The notes: generated by a model from the letters alone, not told the origin. A DNA stretch of 64,000 bases from Chryseobacterium sp. JM1 (GCF_000737715.1 NZ_JPRN01000006.1:221028-285027); one strand, 5' to 3'; positions 1 to 8,941 are shown, counted from the first letter of the stretch. Numbers and translations are program-made.

Positions 1-803
1 CTTCTTTACCGGGCATGAAACTGAAAAATTATGGCCAGTCTGATTTAAATGGAGTGATCAATCTCCAGGATGAAGACATTCACGATATTGAAATTATTTT
101 GAAAGATGTCAATGGAAATACCAGCCGGTTGAAAACAAAAGTGCAGTTAAATAAAAATTCAGATGAAGTTTCCCCGAAAGGAAGTACAATATTACCCAAC
201 CAAGGGAAAACGATTGCTAGTGAAAATGCGGAGATCAGTTTCAGTAAAAATGCAGTATATGATGCCGTGAATTTTCAACTATCTGAAAAGCAAAACGTAA
301 GTGCAGATGGAATTTCAAATACCATTGTTCTCCAATCTCCCTACATTCCGGTGCATGATGATTACACTTTAAAAATAAAACCCAACAGAAAATTAACCGG
401 TGAAGAAAAAGGAAAAGTAATTGTTCTCTTTGATTATGGAAGCGATACAAAAGCGATCAAAGGAAAGTGGGACGGGGAAAGAATGGAAACACAGTACAAC
501 AGATTGGGAACAGCAACATTGCTTTTGGATCAAAGTTTACCCTCTGTTTCTCCGGGTTGGAAAGAAGGATCCCTTGTAAATGGCAGCTTTTTGAAATTAA
601 GCGGAAAAACTAAAATTGGAGACATCGGATCCTTCCGTGCAGAGCTGGATGGGAAATGGCTTCGTTTTGCCCGCGTAAAAGATGATTTTATCTATGTTTT
701 TGATGAAAAATGTCCTAAAGGTTCAGGTTTACACACTTTAAAAGTCACCACAACCAATACCGCCGGAAACACCAATACACAGTCTTTTACCTTTCAGCGA
801 TAA
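1..803 (+). CDS. C-terminal part of a probable M23-family metallopeptidase (5' truncated by window edge)
   Basis: The reading frame is open to the first base of the window (codons for S-L-P-G precede the first Met at 15), so this is the 3' end of a longer gene and not a 262-residue protein. The visible part has no catalytic motif. It consists of beta-rich segments and ends in a module with PGWKEGSLVNG near residue 180 and a final AGNTNTQSFTF strand. That ending resembles the C-terminal region of large Bacteroidetes peptidoglycan DD-metalloendopeptidases (M23), which place immunoglobulin-like domains after the peptidase domain. The family call is from recall of that pattern; the peptidase domain itself would lie upstream. 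It ends 87 bp before the pigment locus and is probably unrelated to it. Confidence 0.6.
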   Translation, partial: SLPGMKLKNYGQSDLNGVINLQDEDIHDIEIILKDVNGNTSRLKTKVQLNKNSDEVSPKGSTILPNQGKTIASENAEISFSKNAVYDAVNFQLSEKQNVSADGISNTIVLQSPYIPVHDDYTLKIKPNRKLTGEEKGKVIVLFDYGSDTKAIKGKWDGERMETQYNRLGTATLLLDQSLPSVSPGWKEGSLVNGSFLKLSGKTKIGDIGSFRAELDGKWLRFARVKDDFIYVFDEKCPKGSGLHTLKVTTTNTAGNTNTQSFTFQR

Positions 804-863
804 AATTATTGGGACTTCAGATTTTTAATTTTTTAATCATTCAATCTTTTAATTTTAATTAAA

Positions 864-871
864 TAAATTTG
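864..871 (+). promoter_or_regulatory. Putative Bacteroidetes -7 box upstream of the ligase gene
   Basis: TAAATTTG matches the TAnnTTTG -7 consensus. Transcription would begin near 876-878, leaving a leader of about 14 nt before the TTG start at 891. No clear -33 TTTG is visible. Confidence 0.45.
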
Positions 872-890
872 TTCCTTAAAATTAAAATCA

Positions 891-2183
891 TTGGAATTCT
901 ATCCGGACATCGAAAGATCAGACCTTCAGGACATCAAAAAGTTTCAGGAGCAAAAGCTTCAGGAGCTTCTCGTTTATCTTGAAAAAAACTCACCTTTTTA
1001 TCAGAAACTGTTTCAGGAAAACGGAATCAGTATCTCGGATATTCAGACATTGGAAGACCTGCGGAAAATTCCCACAACCACGAAAGATGATTTGCAGCAG
1101 CACAATCACGATTTTTTCTGTATTTCGCCGGATAAAATTGTAGACTACAGCACCACTTCAGGTACGTTGGGAGATCCGGTTACATTCGGGCTTTCTGACA
1201 GCGATCTCGAAAGGCTGGCTTACAATGAAGCGATTTCCTTTGCCTGTGCAGGAATTCAGAAAGGAGATGTTGTACAGATGATCACTACCATTGATAAAAG
1301 ATTTATGGCCGGTCTGGCTTATTTTCTGGGACTGAGAAAAATGGGTGCCAGTGTGGTCAGAATGGGACCCGGTATTCCCGAGCTGCAGTGGGATTCTATT
1401 TTCAGATACAAACCCAAATACCTGATTACCGTTCCGTCTTTTCTATTAAAGATGATTGATTATGCTGAAAAACATGGTGTAGATTATAAGAATTCCAGTG
1501 TCTATGGAGCCATTTGTATCGGTGAAAGCATCAAAAATCAGGATTTTACAGACAATATTCTTTCACAGAAAATCAAAGAGAAATGGAACATCAAATTATT
1601 TTCCACTTACGCTTCCACAGAAATGAGTACAGCCTTCACGGAGTGTGAATTTCAAACCGGAGGACATCAACATCCGGAACTGATTATCACAGAAATTCTT
1701 GATGATAATGAAAATCCTGTCGCGGAAGGAGAAAACGGCGAGCTTACGATCACTACTTTAGGTGTTGAAGCCATTCCTTTATTACGTTTCAAGACGGGAG
1801 ATGTTGTAAAAGCCCATTACGAACCTTGCCGTTGTGGAAGAAATACGATGAGGCTTGGTCCTGTTGTCGGAAGAAAACAGCAGATGATCAAATACAAAGG
1901 AACAACGCTGTATCCACCAGCAATGACTGATATTTTAAATGATTTCAATACGATTTTGTGCTATCAGATCGTTATTCAGTCTAATGAAATCGGGCTGGAT
2001 GAAATTATCATTAAACTAAGCACAGATCAGGATCAGGAAACCTTTGTGAATGAAGTTCGTGACCACTTCCGTGCAAAACTGAGAGTAAGTCCTAAAATTG
2101 AAATCATAGACTTCGATATTCTGTCCAAAACTGTTTTTAATCCGAACAGCAGAAAACCGATCACATTTATAGATTTGAGATAA
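891..2183 (+). CDS. Phenylacetate-CoA ligase-like AMP-forming ligase (probable 4-coumarate activation)
   Basis: 430-residue ANL-superfamily adenylate-forming enzyme of the phenylacetate-CoA ligase (PaaK) type. The nucleotide-binding loop is STTSGTLGDPV near residue 85, TYASTE near residue 238 is the adenine-binding motif, FKTGD near residue 304 is the ribose-binding region, and CRCGR follows near residue 317 as in PaaK proteins. Length fits the family (about 430). The start is TTG at 891: no ATG lies near, the family N-terminus fits, and a -7 box sits just upstream. Inferred role: activating 4-coumarate from the nearby tyrosine ammonia-lyase as CoA or ACP thioester to prime aryl-polyene synthesis. 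Substrate cannot be read from sequence; another aryl acid is possible. It is separated from the ammonia-lyase by an unknown secreted-protein gene and the minus-strand halogenase-like gene. Confidence 0.8.
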   Translation: MEFYPDIERSDLQDIKKFQEQKLQELLVYLEKNSPFYQKLFQENGISISDIQTLEDLRKIPTTTKDDLQQHNHDFFCISPDKIVDYSTTSGTLGDPVTFGLSDSDLERLAYNEAISFACAGIQKGDVVQMITTIDKRFMAGLAYFLGLRKMGASVVRMGPGIPELQWDSIFRYKPKYLITVPSFLLKMIDYAEKHGVDYKNSSVYGAICIGESIKNQDFTDNILSQKIKEKWNIKLFSTYASTEMSTAFTECEFQTGGHQHPELIITEILDDNENPVAEGENGELTITTLGVEAIPLLRFKTGDVVKAHYEPCRCGRNTMRLGPVVGRKQQMIKYKGTTLYPPAMTDILNDFNTILCYQIVIQSNEIGLDEIIIKLSTDQDQETFVNEVRDHFRAKLRVSPKIEIIDFDILSKTVFNPNSRKPITFIDLR

Positions 2184-2226
2184 AAATCAAGTTTTTCAAC
2201 TATTAAATTTAAAAAAAAAATAAACC

Positions 2227-2835
2227 ATGAAAAAATTATTATTGCTACTGTTTATGGCAGTGGCAACGACCACTTTCGCACAGGAAAAATTCAGTATTGT
2301 CTCAGGAAATTTTCTTGCCTTAAAAGATCAAACAGAGGTAAATGTGGAACTGAAGTTTGAAAATGTATTATTTATGAAAGAAAATATTACAGAAGCTCAA
2401 TATCTTGAAAACAGGAAAAAACAGGTTCTTGAAAATCCTAAAAGAGGAGAAGAAGCATGGAAGAAATGGATTGACGAGTGGGAACAATATAAAAAAGAGA
2501 ATTACGCAGATTATCTGATAAAAGGATTAAACAAATCTTATAAGAATATTTCATTTAAAAAAGGTAGTTCTGCACAATATACCTTATTGCTGGAAACAAA
2601 ATGGATCTTCCCGGGCTGGCACGCAGGACTGACGGCAATGACTGCAGAAATAACCGGTAAGATAAAACTGGTGGAAACGGGTAATCCTTCAGTTGTCTTA
2701 GCCGAAGTAGAACTTAATAAGTTTGATAAATTTGTGAATAATAAAGAGTTCGTAATGGAATATGGGAGAATTGCTGCGGGTTATGAATCTGCCGGAAGGT
2801 ATGTAGGAAGAGAAATAAAAAAAGCTTTAAGATAA
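2227..2835 (+). CDS. Secreted protein of unknown function
   Basis: 202 residues beginning with a clear Sec signal peptide (KK, then a Leu-rich core, cleavage after TTTFA-Q near residue 19). The mature part is a small mixed alpha/beta domain with a charged, Trp-containing helix (residues about 60-95) and a C-terminal GRYVGREIKKAL helix. The layout recalls periplasmic DUF4410/DUF4136-like domains, but I do not recognise the family. It begins 43 bp after the ligase gene and ends at a strong shared terminator, so it may be co-transcribed with the ligase. A direct pigment role is not shown. Confidence 0.7.
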   Translation: MKKLLLLLFMAVATTTFAQEKFSIVSGNFLALKDQTEVNVELKFENVLFMKENITEAQYLENRKKQVLENPKRGEEAWKKWIDEWEQYKKENYADYLIKGLNKSYKNISFKKGSSAQYTLLLETKWIFPGWHAGLTAMTAEITGKIKLVETGNPSVVLAEVELNKFDKFVNNKEFVMEYGRIAAGYESAGRYVGREIKKALR

Positions 2836-2839
2836 AATA

Positions 2840-2871
2840 AAACCGGTCTGAAATTCAGACCGGTTTTTTTA
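2840..2871. terminator. Bidirectional intrinsic terminator between convergent genes
   Basis: An 11-bp perfect stem (AAACCGGTCTG at 2840-2850, CAGACCGGTTT at 2856-2866) with loop AAATT. It is followed by a T tract on the plus strand, and an A-rich flank serves the minus-strand gene. Confidence 0.85.
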
Positions 2872-4125
2872 TGATTGTTCCTGCTGTTGCTGTTTTTCAA
2901 GCTTAATCAGGTTCGCAAGATTTTTAATAACCGTATCGTGCTTTTTGACAAACGGATTGTCTTTATTCCAGACATAACCGGCTAATACTGCACAGATTTT
3001 CTTTTTAACATCAGGGTTTTCCGGTTGATGGAAAAATAATTCCTGAAGATTTCCTGTATACCATTCTTTTACATACGTCGTAAATACATCTACGCCATAA
3101 AGAATATAGTCTGTGTATTCCGTCTGCCAGTCGATCTTCTCGCCGTTCAGCTGTCGTAAGGCCAGTTTCGCAGCAAGCATTCCTGATTCCGTAGCAAAAG
3201 CCATTCCCGATGAGAATACCGGATCAAGGAACTCAGAAGCATTTCCGGTAAGCGCATATCCGTCTCCGAATAACTGTTTCACCGAACACGAATAATCTTT
3301 CAGATGTCTTGGTTCAAAAAGGAAATCTACACCTCCGAAACGTTTTACATAATAATCTGACAGAGAAATTGCTTTTCTTAAAGCTTCTGCAGTATCACCG
3401 TTTTCAGAAAGTTTGTCGATGTATTCCGTAGGACCTACAATCCCAACACTCGTATTTCCGTTGGAGAAAGGAATCACCCAAAGCCATACTTCAGTTTCTA
3501 TAATATCAAAAGAGATCAGTGTTCCCTCTTCACCTTCCTCTCTGTTACTATCTTCTACGTGGGCAAAAATAGCAGAATGGGGAGAAAGTTTGGAAGGTTT
3601 TTCAAGATCAAGAAGTCTAGGAAGCACTCTTCCGTATCCACTGGAATCGATGACGAATTTAGAATGAATCTCTTTCGTTTCACCATCCTTTGTTTTTACA
3701 GTCGTGATAGAGTCTGTACCGTTAAACTGGATATCAATGACTTCAGTTTCAAATTCAAGATCGATGCCTTTATTGATCACTTCCTGGGCAAGAGTGTTAT
3801 CAAAATCAGCTCTCGGAACCTGCCAGGTCCAGTCCCAGCCTTCTCCGAACTTATCACTGAAATCAAAAATGCAGACTTCATCGCCACGTAAAAAACGGGC
3901 GCCCAGTTTTTTTTCAAAGCCCATTTTATCCAAAGCAGGAAAAAGTCCGGCCTCGTCAAAATGATCCATTACTCTGGGAATTAGGCTTTCACCTACTACA
4001 AGTCTGGGGAATTTTGTCTTTTCGACCACTTTTACGTTGACATTGTTCTTCTTTAAGTATGAAGAAGATACGCATCCGGAAGGCCCAGCCCCGATTACGA
4101 GAACATCAACAAATTCTTTGCTCAT
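2869..4125 (-). CDS. FAD-dependent halogenase-like oxidoreductase of the flexirubin locus
   Basis: 418-residue flavoprotein of the tryptophan halogenase / geranylgeranyl reductase superfamily. The FAD Rossmann motif GAGPSG is at residues 12-17, VVGESLIPR at 43-51, a second FAD motif GDGYALTGNASEFLDPVFSSG around 287-307. Two residue sets used to recognise flavin-dependent halogenases are present: a lysine in KLGARF (Lys73), positioned like the catalytic lysine of PrnA, and WLWVIP (214-219), matching WxWxIP. Related proteins occur in flexirubin clusters, and some flexirubins are chlorinated, so aryl-ring chlorination is plausible. A non-halogenating monooxygenase or reductase remains possible. 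It is divergent from the tyrosine ammonia-lyase gene, with promoters back to back in 94 bp. Confidence 0.75.
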   Translation of the reverse strand: MSKEFVDVLVIGAGPSGCVSSSYLKKNNVNVKVVEKTKFPRLVVGESLIPRVMDHFDEAGLFPALDKMGFEKKLGARFLRGDEVCIFDFSDKFGEGWDWTWQVPRADFDNTLAQEVINKGIDLEFETEVIDIQFNGTDSITTVKTKDGETKEIHSKFVIDSSGYGRVLPRLLDLEKPSKLSPHSAIFAHVEDSNREEGEEGTLISFDIIETEVWLWVIPFSNGNTSVGIVGPTEYIDKLSENGDTAEALRKAISLSDYYVKRFGGVDFLFEPRHLKDYSCSVKQLFGDGYALTGNASEFLDPVFSSGMAFATESGMLAAKLALRQLNGEKIDWQTEYTDYILYGVDVFTTYVKEWYTGNLQELFFHQPENPDVKKKICAVLAGYVWNKDNPFVKKHDTVIKNLANLIKLEKQQQQEQS

Positions 4126-4153
4126 CTTGATTTTTTATTTTAATAATAACTTC

Positions 4154-4172
4154 TATCTTTGCCGCAAAATTA
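4154..4172. promoter_or_regulatory. Back-to-back divergent promoter cores
   Basis: On the plus strand TATCTTTG (4154-4161) matches the TAnnTTTG -7 box for the ammonia-lyase gene. On the minus strand the complement of 4165-4172 reads TAATTTTG for the halogenase-like gene, with a possible -33 TTTG (complement of 4195-4198). The two -7 boxes are only 3 bp apart. Confidence 0.55.
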
Positions 4173-4219
4173 GTGACAATTAATTAATATTTTACAAAAT
4201 TATCAACTATTACTTTTAA

Positions 4220-5746
4220 TTGATGAAAATAAATAGCTTTTTAGAACTGAAGGATTTTCAAAAAATTATCATTGAGAACGAAAAAATCGAACTGGACGAA
4301 ACACTTTTGGATAGAGTGGAAACAAGTTTTCAGTTTTTAAAGGAATTTTCGCGAAACAAAGTAATATATGGTGTGAATACCGGATTCGGGCCTATGGCTC
4401 AGTTCAAAATCAGTGATGAGGACACACACCAGCTTCAGTATAACCTGATCAGAAGCCATTCTTCAGGAATCGGGAACCCGCTGCCTGCTCAGGAAGTAAA
4501 AGCCTGTATGCTGGCAAGACTCAATACCCTTTCACTTGGAAATTCAGGCGTTCATCAGTCTGTTGTTTATTTACTTAAAGAATTGATAAACAGAGGCATT
4601 ACGCCGTTGATCTTTGAGCATGGAGGAGTAGGCGCAAGTGGAGATTTGGTGCAGCTTGCCCATCTTGCTTTGGTACTGATAGGAGAAGGAGAAGTATATT
4701 ATAATGGCGAAAGAAAAGCAACAAAAGATGTTTTTGAAGCAGAAGGATTAGAGCCGATCAAAGTAGAGATCCGTGAAGGACTTGCTTTGATGAACGGTAC
4801 TTCCGTAATGTCTGGGATAGGAATCGTAAATGCTTATAAAGCGAATCAGCTGACCGATATTTCAATCAGACTTTCATGTGCGATCAATGAGATCGTTCAG
4901 GCGTATGATGACCACCTTTCGGAAGCTTTGAACGGGACGAAAAAACATTACGGTCAACAGAAAGTAGCCGAGAGAATGCGTGCCCATCTGGCTGACAGTA
5001 AACTGATCAGAAAAAGAGAAGATCACCTTTATACCCATTTTGAAGAGCAGGAAAAAGTATTTAAGGAAAAAGTTCAGGAGTACTATTCATTAAGATGTGT
5101 TCCGCAGATTTTAGGACCTGTTTTGGATACTTTGGAATATACTGAAAATGTTCTTGAGAATGAGATCAATTCAGCGAATGACAACCCGATTATCAATGTA
5201 GCGGACAAGCACGTTTATCACGGAGGAAATTTCCACGGAGATTATATTTCATTGGAAATGGACAAACTGAAAATCGTTGTTACCAAGCTGACAATGCTGG
5301 CAGAAAGGCAGTTGAACTACCTTTTAAATGCAAAGATCAACGAAATCTTGCCTCCTTTTGTAAATTTAGGTAAATTAGGGTTCAATTTCGGAATGCAGGG
5401 CGTTCAGTTTACGGCGACATCTACCACGGCGGAAAGCCAGATGTTGTCCAATTCAATGTATGTACACAGTATCCCTAATAATAATGATAATCAGGATATT
5501 GTAAGCATGGGAACCAATGCTGCAGTGATCTGCAGAAAGGTGATCGAGAATGCATTTGAGGTATTGGCCATTGAAGCGATTACCATCATTCAGGCTGTAG
5601 AATACCTAGGATTTCAAGATAAGGTTTCGTCTTCTACCAAAGAGCTGTATGACGAAATAAGAAAGATTATTCCCGCGTTCTCAGATGATATGGTGATGTA
5701 TCCGTATCTGGAGGAAGTAAAGCAATATCTTAAAAATTTAAAATAA
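4220..5746 (+). CDS. Tyrosine ammonia-lyase (MIO family), 4-coumarate supply for flexirubin
   Basis: 508-residue aromatic amino acid lyase. The Ala139-Ser140-Gly141 triad in GGVGASGDL forms the MIO electrophile. YGVNTGFGP (near 50) supplies the catalytic Tyr loop, and NSANDNP and QDIVSMGTN are further family motifs. The selectivity region reads RSHSSG (78-83). Across its length the protein closely resembles my recollection of the Flavobacterium johnsoniae enzyme shown to be a tyrosine-specific lyase, more than it resembles HutH histidase. It would convert L-tyrosine to 4-coumarate and ammonia, giving the hydroxyphenyl starter of flexirubin. A histidase activity is the main alternative, but no hut genes are near. 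It starts at an ATG after a short AT-rich leader and heads the plus-strand pigment run; the next gene begins 3 bp after its stop. Confidence 0.88.
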   Translation: MMKINSFLELKDFQKIIIENEKIELDETLLDRVETSFQFLKEFSRNKVIYGVNTGFGPMAQFKISDEDTHQLQYNLIRSHSSGIGNPLPAQEVKACMLARLNTLSLGNSGVHQSVVYLLKELINRGITPLIFEHGGVGASGDLVQLAHLALVLIGEGEVYYNGERKATKDVFEAEGLEPIKVEIREGLALMNGTSVMSGIGIVNAYKANQLTDISIRLSCAINEIVQAYDDHLSEALNGTKKHYGQQKVAERMRAHLADSKLIRKREDHLYTHFEEQEKVFKEKVQEYYSLRCVPQILGPVLDTLEYTENVLENEINSANDNPIINVADKHVYHGGNFHGDYISLEMDKLKIVVTKLTMLAERQLNYLLNAKINEILPPFVNLGKLGFNFGMQGVQFTATSTTAESQMLSNSMYVHSIPNNNDNQDIVSMGTNAAVICRKVIENAFEVLAIEAITIIQAVEYLGFQDKVSSSTKELYDEIRKIIPAFSDDMVMYPYLEEVKQYLKNLK

Positions 5747-5749
5747 GAC

Positions 5750-6856
5750 ATGAAAAAAATACTGATTTTTTCACTGATAGCTATAGGACAAATGCTTTTT
5801 GCCCAGGAATTAGCGTTGGTAAAGGAAAAATCAAAAATAGGATATATCGATAAATCAGGGAAATATATTATTGAACCGAGTTTCGATACCGCAAAAAGTT
5901 TTTCAGATGGTTTAGCCGCTGTAAAGATCAAACAGCTTTGGGGATTCATAGGAAAGGACGGTAAAATGGTTATTGAGCCTTCTTTTACTAATATAAGAGA
6001 ATTCCATGATGGAATTTGCGTCGTTGAAAAAGACGGAACATGGATGTACATCAACAAAAAAGGAGAAAAACTGACGATGCCTTCTTCAGAAAAGCTGTAT
6101 GACTTTAATGAAGGGCTCGCTTTTTTTAAGATTAATAATAAAATCGGGGCATTCAATACTGAAGGAAAAGTAATTATCCGTGCGGAATATGAGGTGATTA
6201 AACCTTTTCAAAACGGTTTTGCAAGAGCTTCTGAAAACGGTAAATGGGGAATTGTCAGTACAAAAGGTGAAATCATTGTTCCTTTTGAATATGACAATAT
6301 TGGAGAATATTCGAACGGAATTACATGGGCACAGAAAGATAAATCATTTGGACTTGCTGACGGAAAAGACTTTAAAGTAATTGAAGGAGTTGATAAAATC
6401 TGGGATTTTGATAATCAGCCAATGACGTATGCAAAGAAAGATGGTAAAATCGGTTTTGTAGATAAAACAGGAACATGGATTATTGAACCCCAGTTTGAAA
6501 AGGCCAGAAGCTTTAGCCAGAATCTGGCGCCGGTTTGTCTGGAAAATAAATGGGGCTATATTGATCCCACAGGAAATTTCGTGATAAAGCCTGAGTACAG
6601 TGATGCGGAAGTTTTCAGCAGCGACAATCTTGCTCCGGTAAGAGGAAAAGGTTGGGGATTTATCGATAATACAGGAAAAATAGTGATTCCCATGGGATAC
6701 GAAATCTCTGCAAGTTTTGGCTTCGGAGAAAAAAATAAAGGATTTAATCAGGGTGTTTCCAGAGTGAAGAAAGGAGGGAAATGGGGATTCATCGATACAT
6801 CTGGAAATCTACTTGGCGATAAATGGTTCTACAACGCAGAACTTTTTCAAAATTAA
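5750..6856 (+). CDS. Secreted WG-repeat protein
   Basis: 368 residues with a signal peptide (cleavage near LFA-QE, residue 19) followed by a run of WG repeats (KWGFIDxxGxxVIxPxY-type units, for example WGFIGKDGK, WGYIDPTGN, WGFIDNTGK, WGFIDTSGN) covering nearly the whole chain. WG repeats form beta structures in periplasmic or surface proteins and have no known catalytic role. It lies 3 bp after the ammonia-lyase and 18 bp before fabG, so it is very likely co-transcribed with pigment enzymes. A role in holding pigment or precursors at the envelope is speculation. Confidence 0.85.
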   Translation: MKKILIFSLIAIGQMLFAQELALVKEKSKIGYIDKSGKYIIEPSFDTAKSFSDGLAAVKIKQLWGFIGKDGKMVIEPSFTNIREFHDGICVVEKDGTWMYINKKGEKLTMPSSEKLYDFNEGLAFFKINNKIGAFNTEGKVIIRAEYEVIKPFQNGFARASENGKWGIVSTKGEIIVPFEYDNIGEYSNGITWAQKDKSFGLADGKDFKVIEGVDKIWDFDNQPMTYAKKDGKIGFVDKTGTWIIEPQFEKARSFSQNLAPVCLENKWGYIDPTGNFVIKPEYSDAEVFSSDNLAPVRGKGWGFIDNTGKIVIPMGYEISASFGFGEKNKGFNQGVSRVKKGGKWGFIDTSGNLLGDKWFYNAELFQN

Positions 6857-6874
6857 AAAAACTAACACTAAGAC

Positions 6875-7606
6875 ATGAAATGTGCAATCGTAACAGGCGG
6901 ATCCAGAGGAATTGGAAGGGCAATCTGTCTAAAACTGGCAGAAGAAAAGAACTATCATATTTTAATTAATTATACTTCAAATGATACCGCAGCAAAGGAA
7001 ACTTTAGCTAAAGTACAGGAATTGGGTGCTACAGGAGAGCTCCTTAAGTTTGATGTTGCCAATGCCGAAGAAAGCCTGAATGTTTTGACCCAATGGCAGG
7101 ACAGCAATCCGGACGCCATCGTTGAGGTGATTGTGAACAACGCCGGGATTACAAGAGACGGATTATTCATGTGGATGCAGAGTGAAGACTGGAACAGTGT
7201 CATCAACACAAGTCTGAACGGCTTTTTCAACGTAACCAATTTCTTTATCCAGAAACTTCTCCGCAATAAATACGGAAGAATCATCAATATGGTTTCCGTT
7301 TCCGGAGTAAAAGGAACAGCGGGACAGACCAATTATTCTGCAGCAAAAGGAGCTTTGGTAGGTGCTACAAAAGCTTTGGCTCAGGAAGTGGCTAAAAGAA
7401 ATATCACGGTAAATGCCGTCGCTCCGGGATTCATCAGAACAGATATGACCCAGGACTTCAATGAAGACGAACTTAAAGCGATGATTCCGGCCAACAGATT
7501 TGGAGAAGCGGAAGAAGTAGCGGATCTGGTTGCGTTTTTAGCGTCAAGAAAGGCGTCATACATTACCGGTGAAATCGTGAACATCAACGGAGGAATTTAT
7601 TCTTAA
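6875..7606 (+). CDS. fabG: 3-oxoacyl-ACP reductase (FabG-like SDR)
   Basis: 243-residue short-chain dehydrogenase. The TGGSRGIG nucleotide motif is at residues 7-14, NNAG near 89, the catalytic Ser in SVSG (near 140), Tyr and Lys in NYSAAKGA (near 153-157), and the PGFIRTDM loop follows. Length and motifs fit NADPH-dependent reduction of 3-oxoacyl-ACP. Placed before a ketosynthase and an ACP gene, it most likely reduces intermediates of the aryl-polyene chain, rather than being the housekeeping fatty acid enzyme. Confidence 0.9.
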   Translation: MKCAIVTGGSRGIGRAICLKLAEEKNYHILINYTSNDTAAKETLAKVQELGATGELLKFDVANAEESLNVLTQWQDSNPDAIVEVIVNNAGITRDGLFMWMQSEDWNSVINTSLNGFFNVTNFFIQKLLRNKYGRIINMVSVSGVKGTAGQTNYSAAKGALVGATKALAQEVAKRNITVNAVAPGFIRTDMTQDFNEDELKAMIPANRFGEAEEVADLVAFLASRKASYITGEIVNINGGIYS

Positions 7607-7619
7607 CAATAAAAATAAT

Positions 7620-7703
7620 GTAACAATATAACAATGTATCAGTGTGACAATGGTGATGTGACCTCAATATAATTGTTACATTGTTAAACTGATACATTGT
7701 TAA
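7620..7703. repeat. Head-to-head octamer repeat array A
   Basis: Four direct 8-bp units fill 7620-7651 (GTAACAAT, ATAACAAT, GTATCAGT, GTGACAAT). Four reverse-complement units fill 7672-7703 (ATTGTTAC, ATTGTTAA, ACTGATAC, ATTGTTAA), separated by 20 bp. The arms 7629-7652 and 7679-7702 pair at 22 of 24 positions, so the transcript could form a long hairpin. It fills most of the gap between fabG and the next ketosynthase. Confidence 0.85.
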
Positions 7704-7716
7704 ATTAATAGAAAAA

Positions 7717-8937
7717 ATGGAAAATAGGGTTGTAATTACCGGAATGGGAATTTATTCTTGCATCGGGACCTCTTTGGAAGAAGTCAAAGAATCCCTATAT
7801 CAAGGAAAATCCGGTATTGCTTTAGTACAGGAAAGAAAAGAATTCGGATTCAGGTCTGGCCTTACTGGGGTAGTGCCGAAACCGGATCTTAAGAATCTTC
7901 TCAACAGACGCCAGCGTGTAAGCATGGGCGAGGAAAGTGAATATGCTTACCTTGCGACCAGCGATGCGCTAAAACAGGCAGGCATAGACCAGGATTTCCT
8001 GGACAGCCATGAAGTAGGAATTCTGTACGGAAACGACAGTGTTTCTCAGGCAGTCGTAGAATCTATCGATATTGCCAGAGAAAAGAAAGATACAACATTG
8101 ATGGGATCGGGAGCGATTTTTAAATCAATGAATTCTACAGTAACGATGAACCTTTCAACGATTTTTAAGCTGAAAGGAATCAATCTTACCATCAGTGCAG
8201 CGTGTGCAAGCGGCTCGCATTCTTTGGGACTGGCGCATATGATGATCAGCAATGGTTTTCAGGATATGATTGTCTGCGGAGGAGCTCAGGAAACGAACAA
8301 ATATTCAATGGCAAGCTTTGACGGACTGGGCGTTTTTTCCGTGAGAGAAGACGAACCTACCAAAGCATCAAGACCTTTTGATTCAGGAAGAGATGGACTG
8401 ATCCCAAGCGGAGGAGCAGCCAGTCTTGTGGTGGAAAGTTTAGAATCTGCACAGCGAAGAGGGGCAACTATTCTTGCGGAAATCGTAGGATATGGTTTCT
8501 CATCAAACGGGGGGCATATTTCAACACCCAATGTGGATGGTCCGGCTTTAGCCATGCAAAGAGCGCTGAAACAATCAGGATTAAAAGTTGAAGATATCGA
8601 CTATATCAACGCTCATGCGACCTCTACACCTATTGGGGATGCCAATGAAGCCAAAGCGATTCACGAGATCTTCGGAAGCGAGATTCCGGTAAGTTCTACC
8701 AAGTCTATGACCGGTCATGAATGCTGGATGGCAGGGGCAAGTGAAGTCGTTTACTCCATTCTGATGATGCAGAATGATTTCGTTGCACCAAACATCAATC
8801 TGGAAAACCCTGACGATGAGGCGAAAAAGATAAATTTGGTATCAAAAACGAAAACTCAAAAAATTGACGTATTTTTGTCGAATTCTTTCGGATTTGGGGG
8901 AACCAACTCTGCATTAATAGTTAAAAAATTTGATTAA
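7717..8937 (+). CDS. Beta-ketoacyl-ACP synthase (FabF-like), catalytically intact
   Basis: 406-residue KAS I/II-type condensing enzyme. The nucleophile is Cys163 in SAACASGS. The first His is in NAHATSTPIGD, the second in SMTGHECWMAG, and the C-terminus has NSFGFGGTN. Length fits FabF. It would perform decarboxylative Claisen condensation of malonyl-ACP with the growing aryl-polyene chain. HATSTP replaces the common HGTSTP, a mild variation. Its stop lies 4 bp before the ATG of an ACP gene, which argues for coupled translation of a KS-ACP pair. Confidence 0.9.
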   Translation: MENRVVITGMGIYSCIGTSLEEVKESLYQGKSGIALVQERKEFGFRSGLTGVVPKPDLKNLLNRRQRVSMGEESEYAYLATSDALKQAGIDQDFLDSHEVGILYGNDSVSQAVVESIDIAREKKDTTLMGSGAIFKSMNSTVTMNLSTIFKLKGINLTISAACASGSHSLGLAHMMISNGFQDMIVCGGAQETNKYSMASFDGLGVFSVREDEPTKASRPFDSGRDGLIPSGGAASLVVESLESAQRRGATILAEIVGYGFSSNGGHISTPNVDGPALAMQRALKQSGLKVEDIDYINAHATSTPIGDANEAKAIHEIFGSEIPVSSTKSMTGHECWMAGASEVVYSILMMQNDFVAPNINLENPDDEAKKINLVSKTKTQKIDVFLSNSFGFGGTNSALIVKKFD

Positions 8938-8941
8938 AAAC

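Noticed and set aside
5614..6156. 180-codon minus-strand open frame
   Set aside because: Antisense to the ammonia-lyase end and WG-repeat gene; no family motif.
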